NCBI GenBank assembly: GCA_025331125.1
Contig: JAOALB010000286.1
Coordinates: 1 to 23,547 of the forward strand
Direction of reading: 5' to 3'
DNA from: Mycogone perniciosa
Taxonomy: Eukaryota; Ascomycota; Sordariomycetes; Hypocreales; Hypocreaceae
Length of the DNA stretch: 23,547 nucleotides
Made by a program: the position numbers and the translations under genes. Of this stretch, positions 1-8,445 are shown piece by piece; within the stretch, counting starts at the first letter, position 1, and the number at the start of each line of letters is the position of its first letter. The notes under the pieces were generated by a model. It ran no database searches. It was not told the origin of the DNA and saw only the letters and a list, made by a program, of their open reading frames with translations.

Positions 1-542
1 TATATGCAGAATTGATCCGCCCTGTTCCCCTTTCCCCTTGCCTTGCGACGTTTCTTGCGAGTTGGCGTCATGGGAGCTGAGGCTAAAACTGTGGAAGGAG
101 TATCACCTTCGCTGAGACTCATTCTCTCTATGGACTCAGAGATTGAGTTGGTGGGATTCCCAAGATTCGTATGGCTTTCGAGTGTTATCGTTCTTTCGAG
201 GCCGACAGTATTTCGTACTAATGGATCGTTGAATGCCTCCTTCACTAGCCGCTCAACCGCATGTTCGACAGCGTCCCTTTCAACATACCGCAACCCATCT
301 TCACTGCTAACTGGATGGAGTGAGGATTCGACATATTGTAACTGATGAAGAGATGGAAATAGGCATTGGGATGAAAAAGAGGGGCTGATCGAGAGCAGGT
401 CCCAGGTCTCTTCTTGCAAGGTCGGAAACTCCTCCCAAGGAATGATTCGTTTTATTGCTAGTAGTGTAGGCTTATATTGCTGTGTGACTCTTGGACCAAT
501 TGGCGGCCGGAGGCATCTTGTAGATAGGGTAGAATTTGATGG
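1..542 (-). CDS. Partial coding frame running off the left edge, fungal protein of uncertain family
   Basis: On the minus strand one frame stays open for about 180 codons, from just after a TAG at 545-543 to the window edge, which is far more than chance at this GC. It has no useful early methionine, so its 5' part must lie in another exon or be lost. The translation looks like real protein. It holds an acidic, helical stretch (ERDAVEHAVERLVKEAF), then a serine-rich linker (ISESIERMSLSEGD), then a basic run (TRKKRRKARGKGNRADQF) just before the edge. From memory only, the linker and the GKGNRADQFCI end resemble large fungal proteins in which this segment precedes an 'EYKA'-type region and then a protein-kinase-like domain. 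That assignment is tentative, because the diagnostic part lies outside the window. It could belong to a live gene with an unresolved intron, or to a pseudogene (see the interrupted frame upstream). Confidence 0.5.
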
Positions 543-1105
543 CTACTAGATACGTTTATCGTGGATTGAGACGGGCAAAGGAGATTGGTCTTAGAATTAA
601 AAAGCTCGCTAAGAATAGGACAATACGCTCGCTCACTCTCGTAGCTCTCGCTGGGCCTTCTAATTCCTCAGCGCTCAAGGCTCATTCCATCTGGGCCTAT
701 GTTGCCGGGGGGTTTAATAAATAAGATTATATCATGTGCATAAACGCCTTCAAAAAGCACTGCAAATGTCGCCAGCAGAGAGTAGGGGGTCTGTGGAATG
801 TCATTAGGAGCACTGGTCTAGCAATGGAGCGAAACATACGCAGATGTCTCTCTACCTTTTTGCTTTTTCTTCACAGTACCAATTTTAGCCAGGCGGTCTG
901 TCTGCGAAGCTCTCTACCAAAGCAGCACTGGCGATAACGCGTCGTCGGCAGGTACATTGTGACGATCCGGGTTGATTTCCAAGGGATAAACCGAGGTTCG
1001 TGGGTTTATGTTGGCAGAGAAGCCAGGGATGAATACTGAGCAGGGTAACGTAGTCACGATTCTGTAGAACAGGCGGTTCTGGTGAATGCACTTGTTAACG
1101 ACTGT
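458..1105 (-). pseudogene. Interrupted minus-strand frame upstream of the left-edge gene, possible decayed 5' part
   Basis: Between a TAG at 1108-1106 and a TAG at 460-458, one minus-strand frame is broken only by stops at 916-914 (TAG), 820-818 (TAG) and 670-668 (TGA). This gives open blocks of about 63, 31, 49 and 69 codons. The peptide segments look protein-like, for example NINPRTSVYPLEINPDR, GTVKKKQKGRETSAYVS and KPPGNIGPDGMSLER. The TAG and TGA stops could come from CAG and CGA by C-to-T change, the kind of lesion RIP makes. The frame overlaps the left-edge frame (1-542) but is shifted relative to it, and I found no convincing intron joining the two, so a frameshift is likely. No family is recognised. 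Chance could explain part of the openness, so this is a suggestion and not a firm gene. Confidence 0.3.
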
Positions 1106-1141
1106 CTAAGTAACTATACTGAACGAGTGACAAGCTAGTCG

Positions 1142-1153
1142 TATATATATAAA
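1142..1153 (+). promoter_or_regulatory. TATA-like element upstream of the 1439 gene
   Basis: An alternating TA run ending in AAA lies about 290 nt before the proposed ATG and immediately before the GATCC cluster. It could be a TATA box for the plus-strand gene. TA runs are common and no transcription start is visible, so this is tentative. Confidence 0.25.
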
Positions 1154-1176
1154 GGAGATACATAGTGAATGTACTT

Positions 1177-1308
1177 GGATCGTTTGGATCATAGCGATCC
1201 TAGTGATCCTGGATCACGGTTCCATACAGTGATCCTTCTTATGGGATCGCGCTCGTAGTTGCGATCCGTCGGTGATTGGCCGGAGGCTCCGATGTTCTGC
1301 CGTGATCC
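1177..1308. promoter_or_regulatory. Cluster of nine GGATC/GATCC motifs in the putative promoter
   Basis: GATC occurs at 1178, 1187, 1196, 1205, 1212, 1231, 1245, 1263 and 1304. Every copy is extended to GGATC or GATCC. The first four are exactly 9 nt apart. Bases 1203-1217 form a perfect inverted repeat, GTGATCC-T-GGATCAC. The cluster ends about 130 nt before the ATG at 1439. It may be an operator for a dimeric transcription factor, but no regulator can be named. Unusual site density is what is seen; regulatory function is inferred. Confidence 0.45.
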
Positions 1309-1438
1309 CGTGACCAGGTCTTCGACATGGTCGGGTCGTGACAGTGCATGTCTCCCAGGCCTTGAATAATAGTAACCGACACGCTACAAAAGTGCGGGGT
1401 TAGCATTCCCATCACGTAACCATAACGAAATCACTTCT

Positions 1439-3219
1439 ATGGATTCAACTCCGCTCATTTGGGTGATTGACCTCATAATCCTCGTCGCAAATTGGGGGCG
1501 AATTCTGCCCAACTCATCACCATATCCCATCTCACTACACGCTGTAAAGCCTCTATACTTCGGGAATATGATATCTGCAGAAGTTTGTTTAAATATCGCT
1601 ATCGATCATCGCATAAGGCAGCTATTAAAGCCCGTACCTAAGCCTGAGGTGGAATCCCACGGGGACCATGTACAGAAATTCCAACAGTTATATTCATTTC
1701 TTCTTAGTGGCGAAGATTACCTAGTTACAGAGCAGCTTGCAAAGCCTCACCGCCAAGGAGGTTTTCTAGTGGCTCTAGAACGGCCGGCCGATAATCATCC
1801 GTTCTTAGAAGGCATTGATGTTGTTGTTGAGAGATCTCCGACCTTACGATCGCTAAGAGATATGTTTGCGCTCGTTAACCTGGATTTGGCAACACAAGTA
1901 ACGGTTCTCGACTCACTTCCATTTTTGCGATCAGCAGACAAGACTCGAATGCTTAGAGAAGACCTCAAAGCATATGTCTCAGCACGCGAAAAGCATCATG
2001 CCACTTTTCTGGAAGCAGTTGTGGCTAAGCGCCCGGATGTCATCCTTTGTATGTGGCAACGTGAGCGGGAGCCTGGAGGCGATTGGCTTGGCCGCGAGAT
2101 TGAGAGCCTTGGAGTGGGTAGGTCGTTCAAAGATGCGAGGGTAACTCTCAGCGATCGTCTTGGAAACCGTATCGAAACACAGAGGGTCAATCTCTTCCAC
2201 CCAAGCTACTCCATGAATTGGAATCCTGGATATAGTCGATTTAGACAGTTGCTCATGCTCGAAATTGCACATGCATGCCATCTACTAAGGCGAGACTGGC
2301 AGGAAGAGCCTTGGATGACTGAGTTAAGAGATGGCTGTATACAGACGGCACACCATTTAGCTAAAGGTAAGTCTCTCAGCCTTTACAGAGTCCTTTCATA
2401 ACACTATTTACAGGGTCGAAGCCCGAGTACGTCTATATCCGGTGCCCTTCGAGGCAAATCTTTATCTCTACCCGATCGCTAATTGCTCTTAGGTTGCGCG
2501 TTATATATGCTGACGCTGTGACGCAGATCCAAGATTTGATCCCAGACTTGGCATCAAGCTCATCTTCTAGGGACCAGCGGGATGAGGCACTATATAACAA
2601 GTTAATCACAGCCAAATGGACGGAGCATATGAACGATGCAGCCCTCTGCCTCCAGAATGCCCAAAAAGTACAAAGAGACCTTGTTAGTATCTATGATTCA
2701 ACGGGTCCTTCGGCTGATATCACTATTCGAACCATGGGGCTTGTCATGTGCCTCGCCATGAAACTCAGTGATTCAGCAAAGATAGAGCTAAGAAGTCACC
2801 AAGGCAATGGCTTTTTCTCCAATAAATTTGTTAGAACCCTCCGAGATTCTGCGGGAACAACAAGAGACTCTTGGTTTCGAAATCATACACTTAAGAATAA
2901 CATCGTCAATTTTCTGCTGGGCCTTAATAGTACCTTCTCGGATGAAGAACACCTAGAGGGCATCCAAAGCCCATTTCGACTTCAGATGTCTCTTGCCGGT
3001 GCTTCAGAGGCTTTTTTAACTATGGCGCGCGAAATGGAGAGATTTCTCAGCACCTTATTAGGATATCGGGGAGAAGAGGAAGTGACGGAGGCGAAGATTG
3101 AACGTGATATTGGCACGGATGTTGCCGAGGTGTTAGGAGAAGCGGCAATAGAGACAAAGCTTTTCACGACAGCGGTATCCGGAGCAATGGAGAAATTGGA
3201 ACGATTGAAGCTATCGTGA
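1439..3219 (+). CDS. Three-exon gene, 555-aa protein of unknown function (possible uracil-DNA-glycosylase-like fold)
   Basis: Exons 1439-2366, 2414-2426 and 2493-3219 join into one frame of 555 aa. The codon split at the first junction gives Gly310, and the 13-nt middle exon supplies Gly-Ser-Lys-Pro-Glu. ATG 1439 is the first in frame; ATG 1568 (residue 44) is a plausible alternative because residues 1-43 look atypical. Residues of about 90-310 contain, in order, a GGFLVALERPADNHPF segment (107-122), TVLDSLPFL (155-163), RPDVILCMW (198-206) and FHPSYSMNWNP (253-263). This order loosely matches family 4/5 uracil-DNA glycosylases (GxxPG, N/K segment, hydrophobic strand, HPS), but the first motif is poor, so the function is unproven. 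Residues 315-555 are mostly helical and soluble, with an acidic region near 505-540. There is no signal peptide or clear membrane segment. An AATAAA at 3290-3295 could serve polyadenylation. Confidence 0.6.
2367..2492 (+). other. Two short introns around a 13-nt micro-exon
   Basis: Intron 1 is 2367-2413 (47 nt), with donor GTAAGT, a CATAAC branch-like site and acceptor TTTACAG. Intron 2 is 2427-2492 (66 nt), with donor GTACGT, the branch-like site GCTAAT and acceptor CTCTTAG. Removing the whole block as one intron breaks the frame; removing both introns restores it exactly. Reading through ends at a TAA overlapping 2399-2401. Confidence 0.65.
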
Positions 3220-3859
3220 AGGGTTTATGAGGCTAGATTCTGGATTCATTCTATTTTATCGTATTGAGAGTACTAGGACTCTTAGCAGCAATAAAGCCTA
3301 TGGAAAGAGGCATGATTTAGCAATTTTCGGCTATTGTAACGCTATGAAATTCTAATACACCGTGCATCCTTAATACGCATGGCAACCAGGTGTAGGTATT
3401 CAAAAACAGGCTCAGCTTTTACCAATTGTAATTTGTTTCGGTCACCACTGTATTGCGCCATGCCTATGTATACATATCAGGAGAGAAGCGATAATTCTAA
3501 CTTGGTGGAAAGAGGAATAAGGCTGAGCGATCGAATGGGCACACGGGGGCTTATAGGATAGGTTAACAACAGTGAGGAGCGTCCAATTTTAGCCACTGCT
3601 TCTCTTGTACATCCTTGGTACAAGTGCATCACACAAAGCCACACAAGCCACAGTCAACCCTGCAGTTCCTTAAAAAGGTTAACTAAGAAACAGACGACAC
3701 CCAATGCGCCTTTTACTGTATATCTGAGTGTACATAGTGTTTAGTATAGCGGCCGAAACCAGTGTCCGCTATTTGCATGTTGAGAAACTCTCTGCGCACG
3801 GACCAGACTGCTGCCTACTGTAGCCACTACTATACAATAAAGCTTGGCAGGTTGTTCTC

Positions 3860-3904
3860 TTAACATTAGCCTAACAAAAGCCATTTATGGCTTTTTAATG
3901 TTAA
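3860..3904. repeat. Nested inverted repeat (hairpin)
   Basis: Outer arms TTAACATTA (3860-3868) and TAATGTTAA (3896-3904) enclose inner arms AAAAGCCA (3876-3883) and TGGCTTTT (3888-3895) around a TTTA loop, with a 7-nt bulge on the 5' side. It could fold in either strand. It may be a terminator-like structure or a tiny element relic. It has no clear gene partner; the nearest stop codon is 640 nt away. Confidence 0.5.
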
Positions 3905-4110
3905 AAATTAAGATTTTGATCCTTTTTAAAAGTCAGTAACAGCAATTTTAAAACACAGCACTTCTGGATCTAAAGGTTTTTCTATTGATAAAGAGCCTAG
4001 AGCGACTTTCGGCTGTTTCTTGCCGCTTCCCTATTATATAATAATAACGAAATTGGTCTAAGGTAATATTAGGTAAACAGTAAGAAGGCACGGTAATACA
4101 CAATGGGCTG

Positions 4111-4163
4111 GGAAGGAGAGGATAAAGGTAAAAGGGGGAAGGAAAGGAAAGGAAAGGGAAGGA
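4111..4163 (+). repeat. Polypurine tract with GGAAA tandem units
   Basis: The plus strand is almost purely purine here, with several GGAAA units in tandem near 4140-4160. Such tracts are common in fungal intergenic DNA. No coding or element context was found. Confidence 0.6.
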
Positions 4164-5019
4164 TACGCTTTTATGTGTATCACACGGTTAGGCTGTGTTC
4201 ATAGAAGTATCGACTACAGAAACCAGAGACATGGTCTGTGAGAAAAGACCTCTCATCGTGGATGGCCATGGGAGTCATGTAGCCGATACATAACTTTCTT
4301 TACAAATGCTTCAAAAACGATATTTATTTACTATTCCTACAGTTGGGAGCGAAATCGCCGTCCTCTCTGCGCTCTTTGAGAATTTCTAAGCACGGACCAC
4401 CAGTACTTGCCGTATACGTTTATATACATAGCCATTCCTAGAGAGCCAGAACTAGCCCCAAATTACCCCATAAACCCTGGCCTATTTTGGATTTTTGCAC
4501 ACAAGGTCACTGAGAGGAAGTAGCTTGAAGGTCTTCTAAAGTATATAGGGCCAGCAGTAAGTCACGTGAATTGTAGACAGTGCCAAGGCTAACGCAAAGT
4601 ACGAAAATATTCTCTTTCGGTACGTGTTCTTAAAATAAGCTACATATCAAGTCATAAGAGTATTTATATGTTAATTTTCCCCACTAATATGCTTGAGCGC
4701 CATAGATAGCGGTATTGAATTCCTGAAAGGCGAGCTTGCATTTCAATTATAAGAGAGAATGAGAGAGAGACTACGGAGTAAAGATTAGTGAATTCGTTTC
4801 TCCATACGAAATACAGGCTGGATCATTGCATAGCGCTTCAATCAACAGGCATGGATCACTACCCAAACTCTAAAATCTAGAGGTTTGTTATCGAATGTTG
4901 GGAGTGACAGCTAAGGAAAGCAGGACAGCATGAGTACATCAGTCAATTCAGCATCATAATACCGTAATATATAGACTCAATCGTGCTGCAATCGTCACTC
5001 CCATGCATCTGACAAGAGG

Positions 5020-5240
5020 TTATAAGTCCTCAGTGATCTTCTCGGCGGCCAATGGATAGAGGATAATGAATTTGAGGAGAGAGGGCAGAGGTTCTAGAAC
5101 AGGACATTCCGAGGGGGTGAGAGGGTGCCGGACGACGTTGCCTTGTGGCCTGAACACAAGTACGACCTGTCAGGCATGTTGGATGGGTCTGAGGAGGAGC
5201 AAATCTGGACGAGGAGAATTCTGAATGTTGCGGGCAATCA
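5020..5240 (-). pseudogene. Possible small protein-coding relic with one internal stop
   Basis: On the minus strand a frame ending at TAA 5022-5020 reads about 49 codons back to a TGA at 5172-5170, then stays open about 20 codons further. The segments QVVLVFRPQGNVVRHPL, ECPVLEPLPSLLKF and NIQNSPRPDLLLLRPIQH look protein-like. The stretch is locally more GC-rich than its flanks. No family is recognised. The TGA could be a RIP-type or ordinary mutation. Its length is too short to exclude chance. Confidence 0.2.
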
Positions 5241-5611
5241 TAATATTGGATATGCTAATAAATAAGAAGTACGGGTATAAATTAATTCAGTCCCCTTTAA
5301 CCCTCCGTCGCAAAGTTATAATAGAAAGAGAGGAAGTTCAGGCTTACACACTTTAAAGATTAGGTGCTTACTTCTGTCGGATAACGTCGGTCTAGTTGTT
5401 GGAATAAGCAAAAATGTATATGCAAGGGAACCTGTGATCTGACGTGAGGTGAAACAGAACGCGCGGCGTTCTGTTTCTATGATAAAATAGCTGGAAGAGA
5501 ATCTAATGAGGATGAGAGGAGGACAGAGAAAGTCAAGCACAATTCTGAGGGCCAATTTTTTCTGCTATGTGATCAAGCTGACTACATGACTAAGTTTTCC
5601 AACAACTTCTC
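5241..5611. other. Spacer downstream of the NLR gene
   Basis: This is the 3' flank of the minus-strand NLR gene. It contains a 79-codon chance frame with no protein-like features. I see no clear polyadenylation signal and no repeat. Confidence 0.4.
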
Positions 5612-7762
5612 TTACTTATTCTTGCGGTTATCAAAACTTTTCTGGAGCAGCTTGACGACGGCCTTATACCCCCCATCGGCGGCCTGCCATAGCGGCGTCT
5701 GACTGTCCTTATCCTTGGCGTCGACGTCGGCGCCCTTGTCGAGCAGCAGCTTGACCATGGCCTCGTCCCCCCTATGGGCGGCCCCCCATAGCGGTGTCCG
5801 ACCGTCCTTATCCTTGGCGTCGACGTCGGCGCCCTTGTCGAGCAGCAGCTTGACGACGGCCTCGTGCCCCCTATGGGCGGCCCGCCATAGCGGCGTCCAA
5901 CCACCGTACTTATCTTTGGCCTCGACGTCGGCGCCCTTGTCGAGTAGCAGCTTGACCATGGCCTCATGCCCCCTATAGGCGGCCCACCATAGCGGCGTGT
6001 GACCGTACTTATCCTCGGCCTCGACGTCGGCGCCCTTGTCGAGCAGCAGCTTGACGACGGCCTCGTGCCCCCCATCGGCGGCCCGCCATAGCGGCGTCCG
6101 ACCGTAGTTATCCTTAGCCTCGACGTTGGCGCCCTTGTCGAGCAGCAGCTTAACCACGGCACGATGGCCATAATGCGACGCCGCCATAAGATCCGTAAAA
6201 TGCTTAGGAGTCTGCATATTTGTAGTCTTCCAATAGATTCTAAACCATACCGAGTAGCTCCTGGAATTTGGATCACAAATTCTCAGGGCGGAGCGTACAA
6301 TAGCAGCCTCATCAACAATACCGGCCTCGCGGAAGTGAGTACCCCAAGATTTTGCCGAATAATCTAAAAAGGCGTTGCTATTGAAAGACTGGCAGGTTTC
6401 CTTGACTGTACCTGTTGGAAGGCTAACGTCGGAGTTGAAAAAGTTCAGATAGAGCACGCAGACCTCTGCAAGAACAGTATGTGCGTGGCGAGTAGTAATA
6501 GAGTGATGCCAGCCTAGCTCTGATGGAATAGTTGTAGGCGCAAGGAGAAACTCGCGGGCCGTTTGGTGAAGGAAATAAATCTTGTCATGATAGATAGAGA
6601 TAAATAATCCACACCAAGATCTAAGACGCAACTTGAAGTCCTCTTCGTTCTTTATATTGAGGTTGTGAATACTCTGTGATGTATCGTCTATATTCACGGC
6701 AATATTAATTTCCGAGAGCGTCAGCGGCCGGCTGGCAGCTAAAATAATACTTAAAGTCTTCCGAACTATCGGGTGTTCCTTGGACCGGGCAAGAATCTGC
6801 TCGTATGCATCATTGATACTCCTTGGAAGTGCTGTAATAGTGGACTCGACTCCCTTCAGTGTCTTTTTAAAGTCTTCTTTCTCTAAGTAGTCGAATATAA
6901 GGTATACCCAGAGATAAGTGCGGTGGGGAGTCTCTTGTAGTTTTTTCTCTAGGTAGCTTCTAATTTCGAGTGAGAGGCCCTTTTCCTCTGATAGCTGCCT
7001 AATCCGATGTGTAATAACGCGATTAACCTCTTGGCTAATGGCTTCCGACTCTTCCTCTCCCGGTATACGGATATTTGGAAAGGCATTTAACAGGATGCGG
7101 AACTTGGATACGATCTGCTCATATGGGCGGCATGTTAGAAGGTACTTGAGCTTCCCATAGCCCAACTGGTCGCCGCGGAATTGGCTCTCTATATTCCGCA
7201 TCAGGTCCGCAAACTCGGATTCGACACATTCATCCAGGGCATCAAGGACTATAATTATAGGTCCTGCCTGGGGATCTTTGATAGCATTTCGTAGAACCTT
7301 CCAGAGTAATTCTGTAGACTTGGTCAACCCTTGCCCATCCCTGCGAAATTCTGTCATCGCATGTTCGATTAAACACGGCTTCTGGAAGAAGAGCTGGTCA
7401 AGCAGTGCGCAAAGCGCTTGCCGGACAGTATTCTGGTCTTGGTCTTTGAAGAAGAAGTAGCAGATAGTTGCTGATCGTGGTAGGCCATAGTCGACCAGGT
7501 ATTTGGCCAACACTGACTTTCCACAGCCAGGATCCGCTGATACCAGCAGGGGGCCGGAGTCCTGTTTCAACCACGTCTGGAAGTGCTGGTGCTTCAGGAA
7601 CCATATGCACGTGTCTTCAACCCTTTCTTCCACTCGGTCTTTATACCACCGATATGTGGCGCCCTTGTCGTCAGTCGTGAGGCGGAACAGCTGGTGACAC
7701 TCTTCTTCATTTTCGAATAGCCTCTCTTTGGCGAAATCTTTCTGGGCTTGGAGGTGCTCCAT
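5612..7762 (-). CDS. NACHT-ankyrin NLR-like protein (fungal STAND ATPase), 716 aa, probably N-terminally truncated
   Basis: STAND-class signalling ATPases like this act in the cytosol in fungal self/non-self recognition and heterokaryon incompatibility. With the ATG at 7762 the protein has 716 aa. Residues 1-70 form the helical linker typical before fungal NACHT domains (AMEHLQAQKDFAKERLF, TYRWYKDRVEERV). The P-loop is DPGCGKS at about 77-83. Walker B is IIIVLDALDEC at about 169-179, and the sensor-like strand is YLLTCRPY at about 207-214. The winged-helix-like region ends in IYFLHQTAREFLL at about 395-407. Six ankyrin repeats fill residues 521-716. ATP binding and hydrolysis residues look intact. 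The open frame extends past this ATG to 7870, but that part reads through a likely 55-nt intron (7834-7780). Family members normally carry an extra N-terminal domain, which is not recognisable upstream. It is the last gene before the AT-rich island, so silencing or truncation is possible. Confidence 0.85.
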   Translation of the reverse strand: MEHLQAQKDFAKERLFENEEECHQLFRLTTDDKGATYRWYKDRVEERVEDTCIWFLKHQHFQTWLKQDSGPLLVSADPGCGKSVLAKYLVDYGLPRSATICYFFFKDQDQNTVRQALCALLDQLFFQKPCLIEHAMTEFRRDGQGLTKSTELLWKVLRNAIKDPQAGPIIIVLDALDECVESEFADLMRNIESQFRGDQLGYGKLKYLLTCRPYEQIVSKFRILLNAFPNIRIPGEEESEAISQEVNRVITHRIRQLSEEKGLSLEIRSYLEKKLQETPHRTYLWVYLIFDYLEKEDFKKTLKGVESTITALPRSINDAYEQILARSKEHPIVRKTLSIILAASRPLTLSEINIAVNIDDTSQSIHNLNIKNEEDFKLRLRSWCGLFISIYHDKIYFLHQTAREFLLAPTTIPSELGWHHSITTRHAHTVLAEVCVLYLNFFNSDVSLPTGTVKETCQSFNSNAFLDYSAKSWGTHFREAGIVDEAAIVRSALRICDPNSRSYSVWFRIYWKTTNMQTPKHFTDLMAASHYGHRAVVKLLLDKGANVEAKDNYGRTPLWRAADGGHEAVVKLLLDKGADVEAEDKYGHTPLWWAAYRGHEAMVKLLLDKGADVEAKDKYGGWTPLWRAAHRGHEAVVKLLLDKGADVDAKDKDGRTPLWGAAHRGDEAMVKLLLDKGADVDAKDKDSQTPLWQAADGGYKAVVKLLQKSFDNRKNK
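5615..6202 (-). repeat. Six ankyrin repeats encoded by near-identical 99-nt units
   Basis: The unit core starts at 5721, 5820, 5922, 6021 and 6120 in plus coordinates: periods of 99, 102, 99 and 99 nt. The 102-nt step adds one glycine (KYGGWTPLW). Units share the blocks TPLW-AA-GHEAVVKLLLDKGADV and differ mainly at the positions after W and AA. The first and last repeats are more diverged and act as caps. Such high DNA identity points to recent duplication or gene conversion and predicts copy-number variation between strains. Confidence 0.9.
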
Positions 7763-7779
7763 TGCAATGTCTCGATGCT

Positions 7780-7978
7780 CTGTACATAAAATTAATATGT
7801 ATTCATAGTACCATTTAGAGACCCTCGGACTGACCAAATAGAATATCGCCGATCTTCTTCTCAGCTTCAACTTTATTGGGGGGGGGTTCGGATGAGAAGA
7901 CCTTTTGCGTACGCAGCTGCCACTATGCTGCGCCTCGTCACGTGCTGGATTTCTACGAAATTTGTACCTAGGTCGTGG
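7780..7978 (-). other. Putative 5' exon (7835-7978) and 55-nt intron (7834-7780) of the NLR gene
   Basis: On the minus strand GGTCAGT at 7835-7829 can act as donor, and TTTTATGTACAG ending at 7780 as acceptor, with a TTAAT branch-like site between. Splicing joins KVEAEKKIGDILF to EHRDIAMEHL in frame. The upstream exon frame is open to a TAA at 7981-7979 but holds no methionine. It crosses a run of nine identical bases (7878-7886), where an indel or sequencing error is easy. Residues beyond KVEAEKK do not look like the usual N-terminal domain. Confidence 0.45.
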
Positions 7979-8049
7979 TTAGGTGTAGCTCAAGTACCAT
8001 GTGTGTATGAGCAGTAATCAACAATGTGGTTAACACGTTAGTGCCCTTG

Positions 8050-8440
8050 AATTTTTGCAAGAGTTTATTTGGACAGGACGGCGGTTTCGCTCCTAAGTGT
8101 ACATTGAATATAAAAAAGCTAATTTATAATTTAACGACCAAGAGACAATAAAAACGTTTATATTTTATGTATTAAATAGTTTTTAATTTCTCTTTTAATG
8201 TTTAGAAATATATTAACACAATACTATTGAAACCAATGAATATTACAGTACTATTTAAACATTTCATTTATAGATAGCTGCAAAATTCCATTAATAAGAT
8301 GCTTTAATACAGAGAGTTACTACTTGTTTATATAGATATAGATCTCTATTTATATACTACTCCTAATCCTGTCCCACCTTTTTTTTACACGAAGCCGAAT
8401 TCTATGAATTAAGCAATTAAGCAGAGTAAATAGAACCAAG
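8050..8440. other. Start of the AT-rich island, no gene
   Basis: GC falls sharply from about 8,050-8,100. The stretch has homopolymer runs and many TA dinucleotides but no coding frame. It ends at the 5-bp target duplication (8441-8445) of the LTR retrotransposon. Confidence 0.6.
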
Positions 8441-8445
8441 CTGCG

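Larger units (their letters stand above)
3220..5019. other. Intergenic region without a supported gene
   Basis: No convincing coding frame was seen on either strand; the longest frame (3379-3561, 60 codons) has no protein-like character. The region holds a small inverted repeat (CTTGTAC...GTACAAG, 3604-3624), the hairpin at 3860-3904 and the purine tract at 4111-4163. Two stretches share a diverged motif ending in GCACGGACCA (about 3745-3825 and 4340-4425) and may be old copies of one repeat. Confidence 0.5.

Noticed and set aside
43..345. Plus-strand open frame of 100 codons
   Set aside because: It is the shadow of the longer, more protein-like minus-strand frame at 1-542.
536..937. Two plus-strand frames of 62 and 67 codons
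   Set aside because: Short, no protein-like pattern, and opposite the interrupted minus-strand frame.
885..1091. Minus-strand frame of 68 codons with an ATG
   Set aside because: It lies in another frame over the interrupted minus-strand relic, whose segments look more natural; no family recognised.
1979..2281. Minus-strand frames inside exon 1 of the 1439 gene
   Set aside because: Antisense shadows of a long spliced gene.
3379..3561. Plus-strand frame of 60 codons
   Set aside because: Isolated, without motifs, splice context or regulatory signs.
5590..6276. Second minus-strand frame of 228 codons and plus-strand frame at 5715-5978 across the ankyrin repeats
   Set aside because: Periodic 99-nt units, a multiple of three, keep other frames open as a by-product; the translations (Ser/Arg/Pro-rich) are artefacts.
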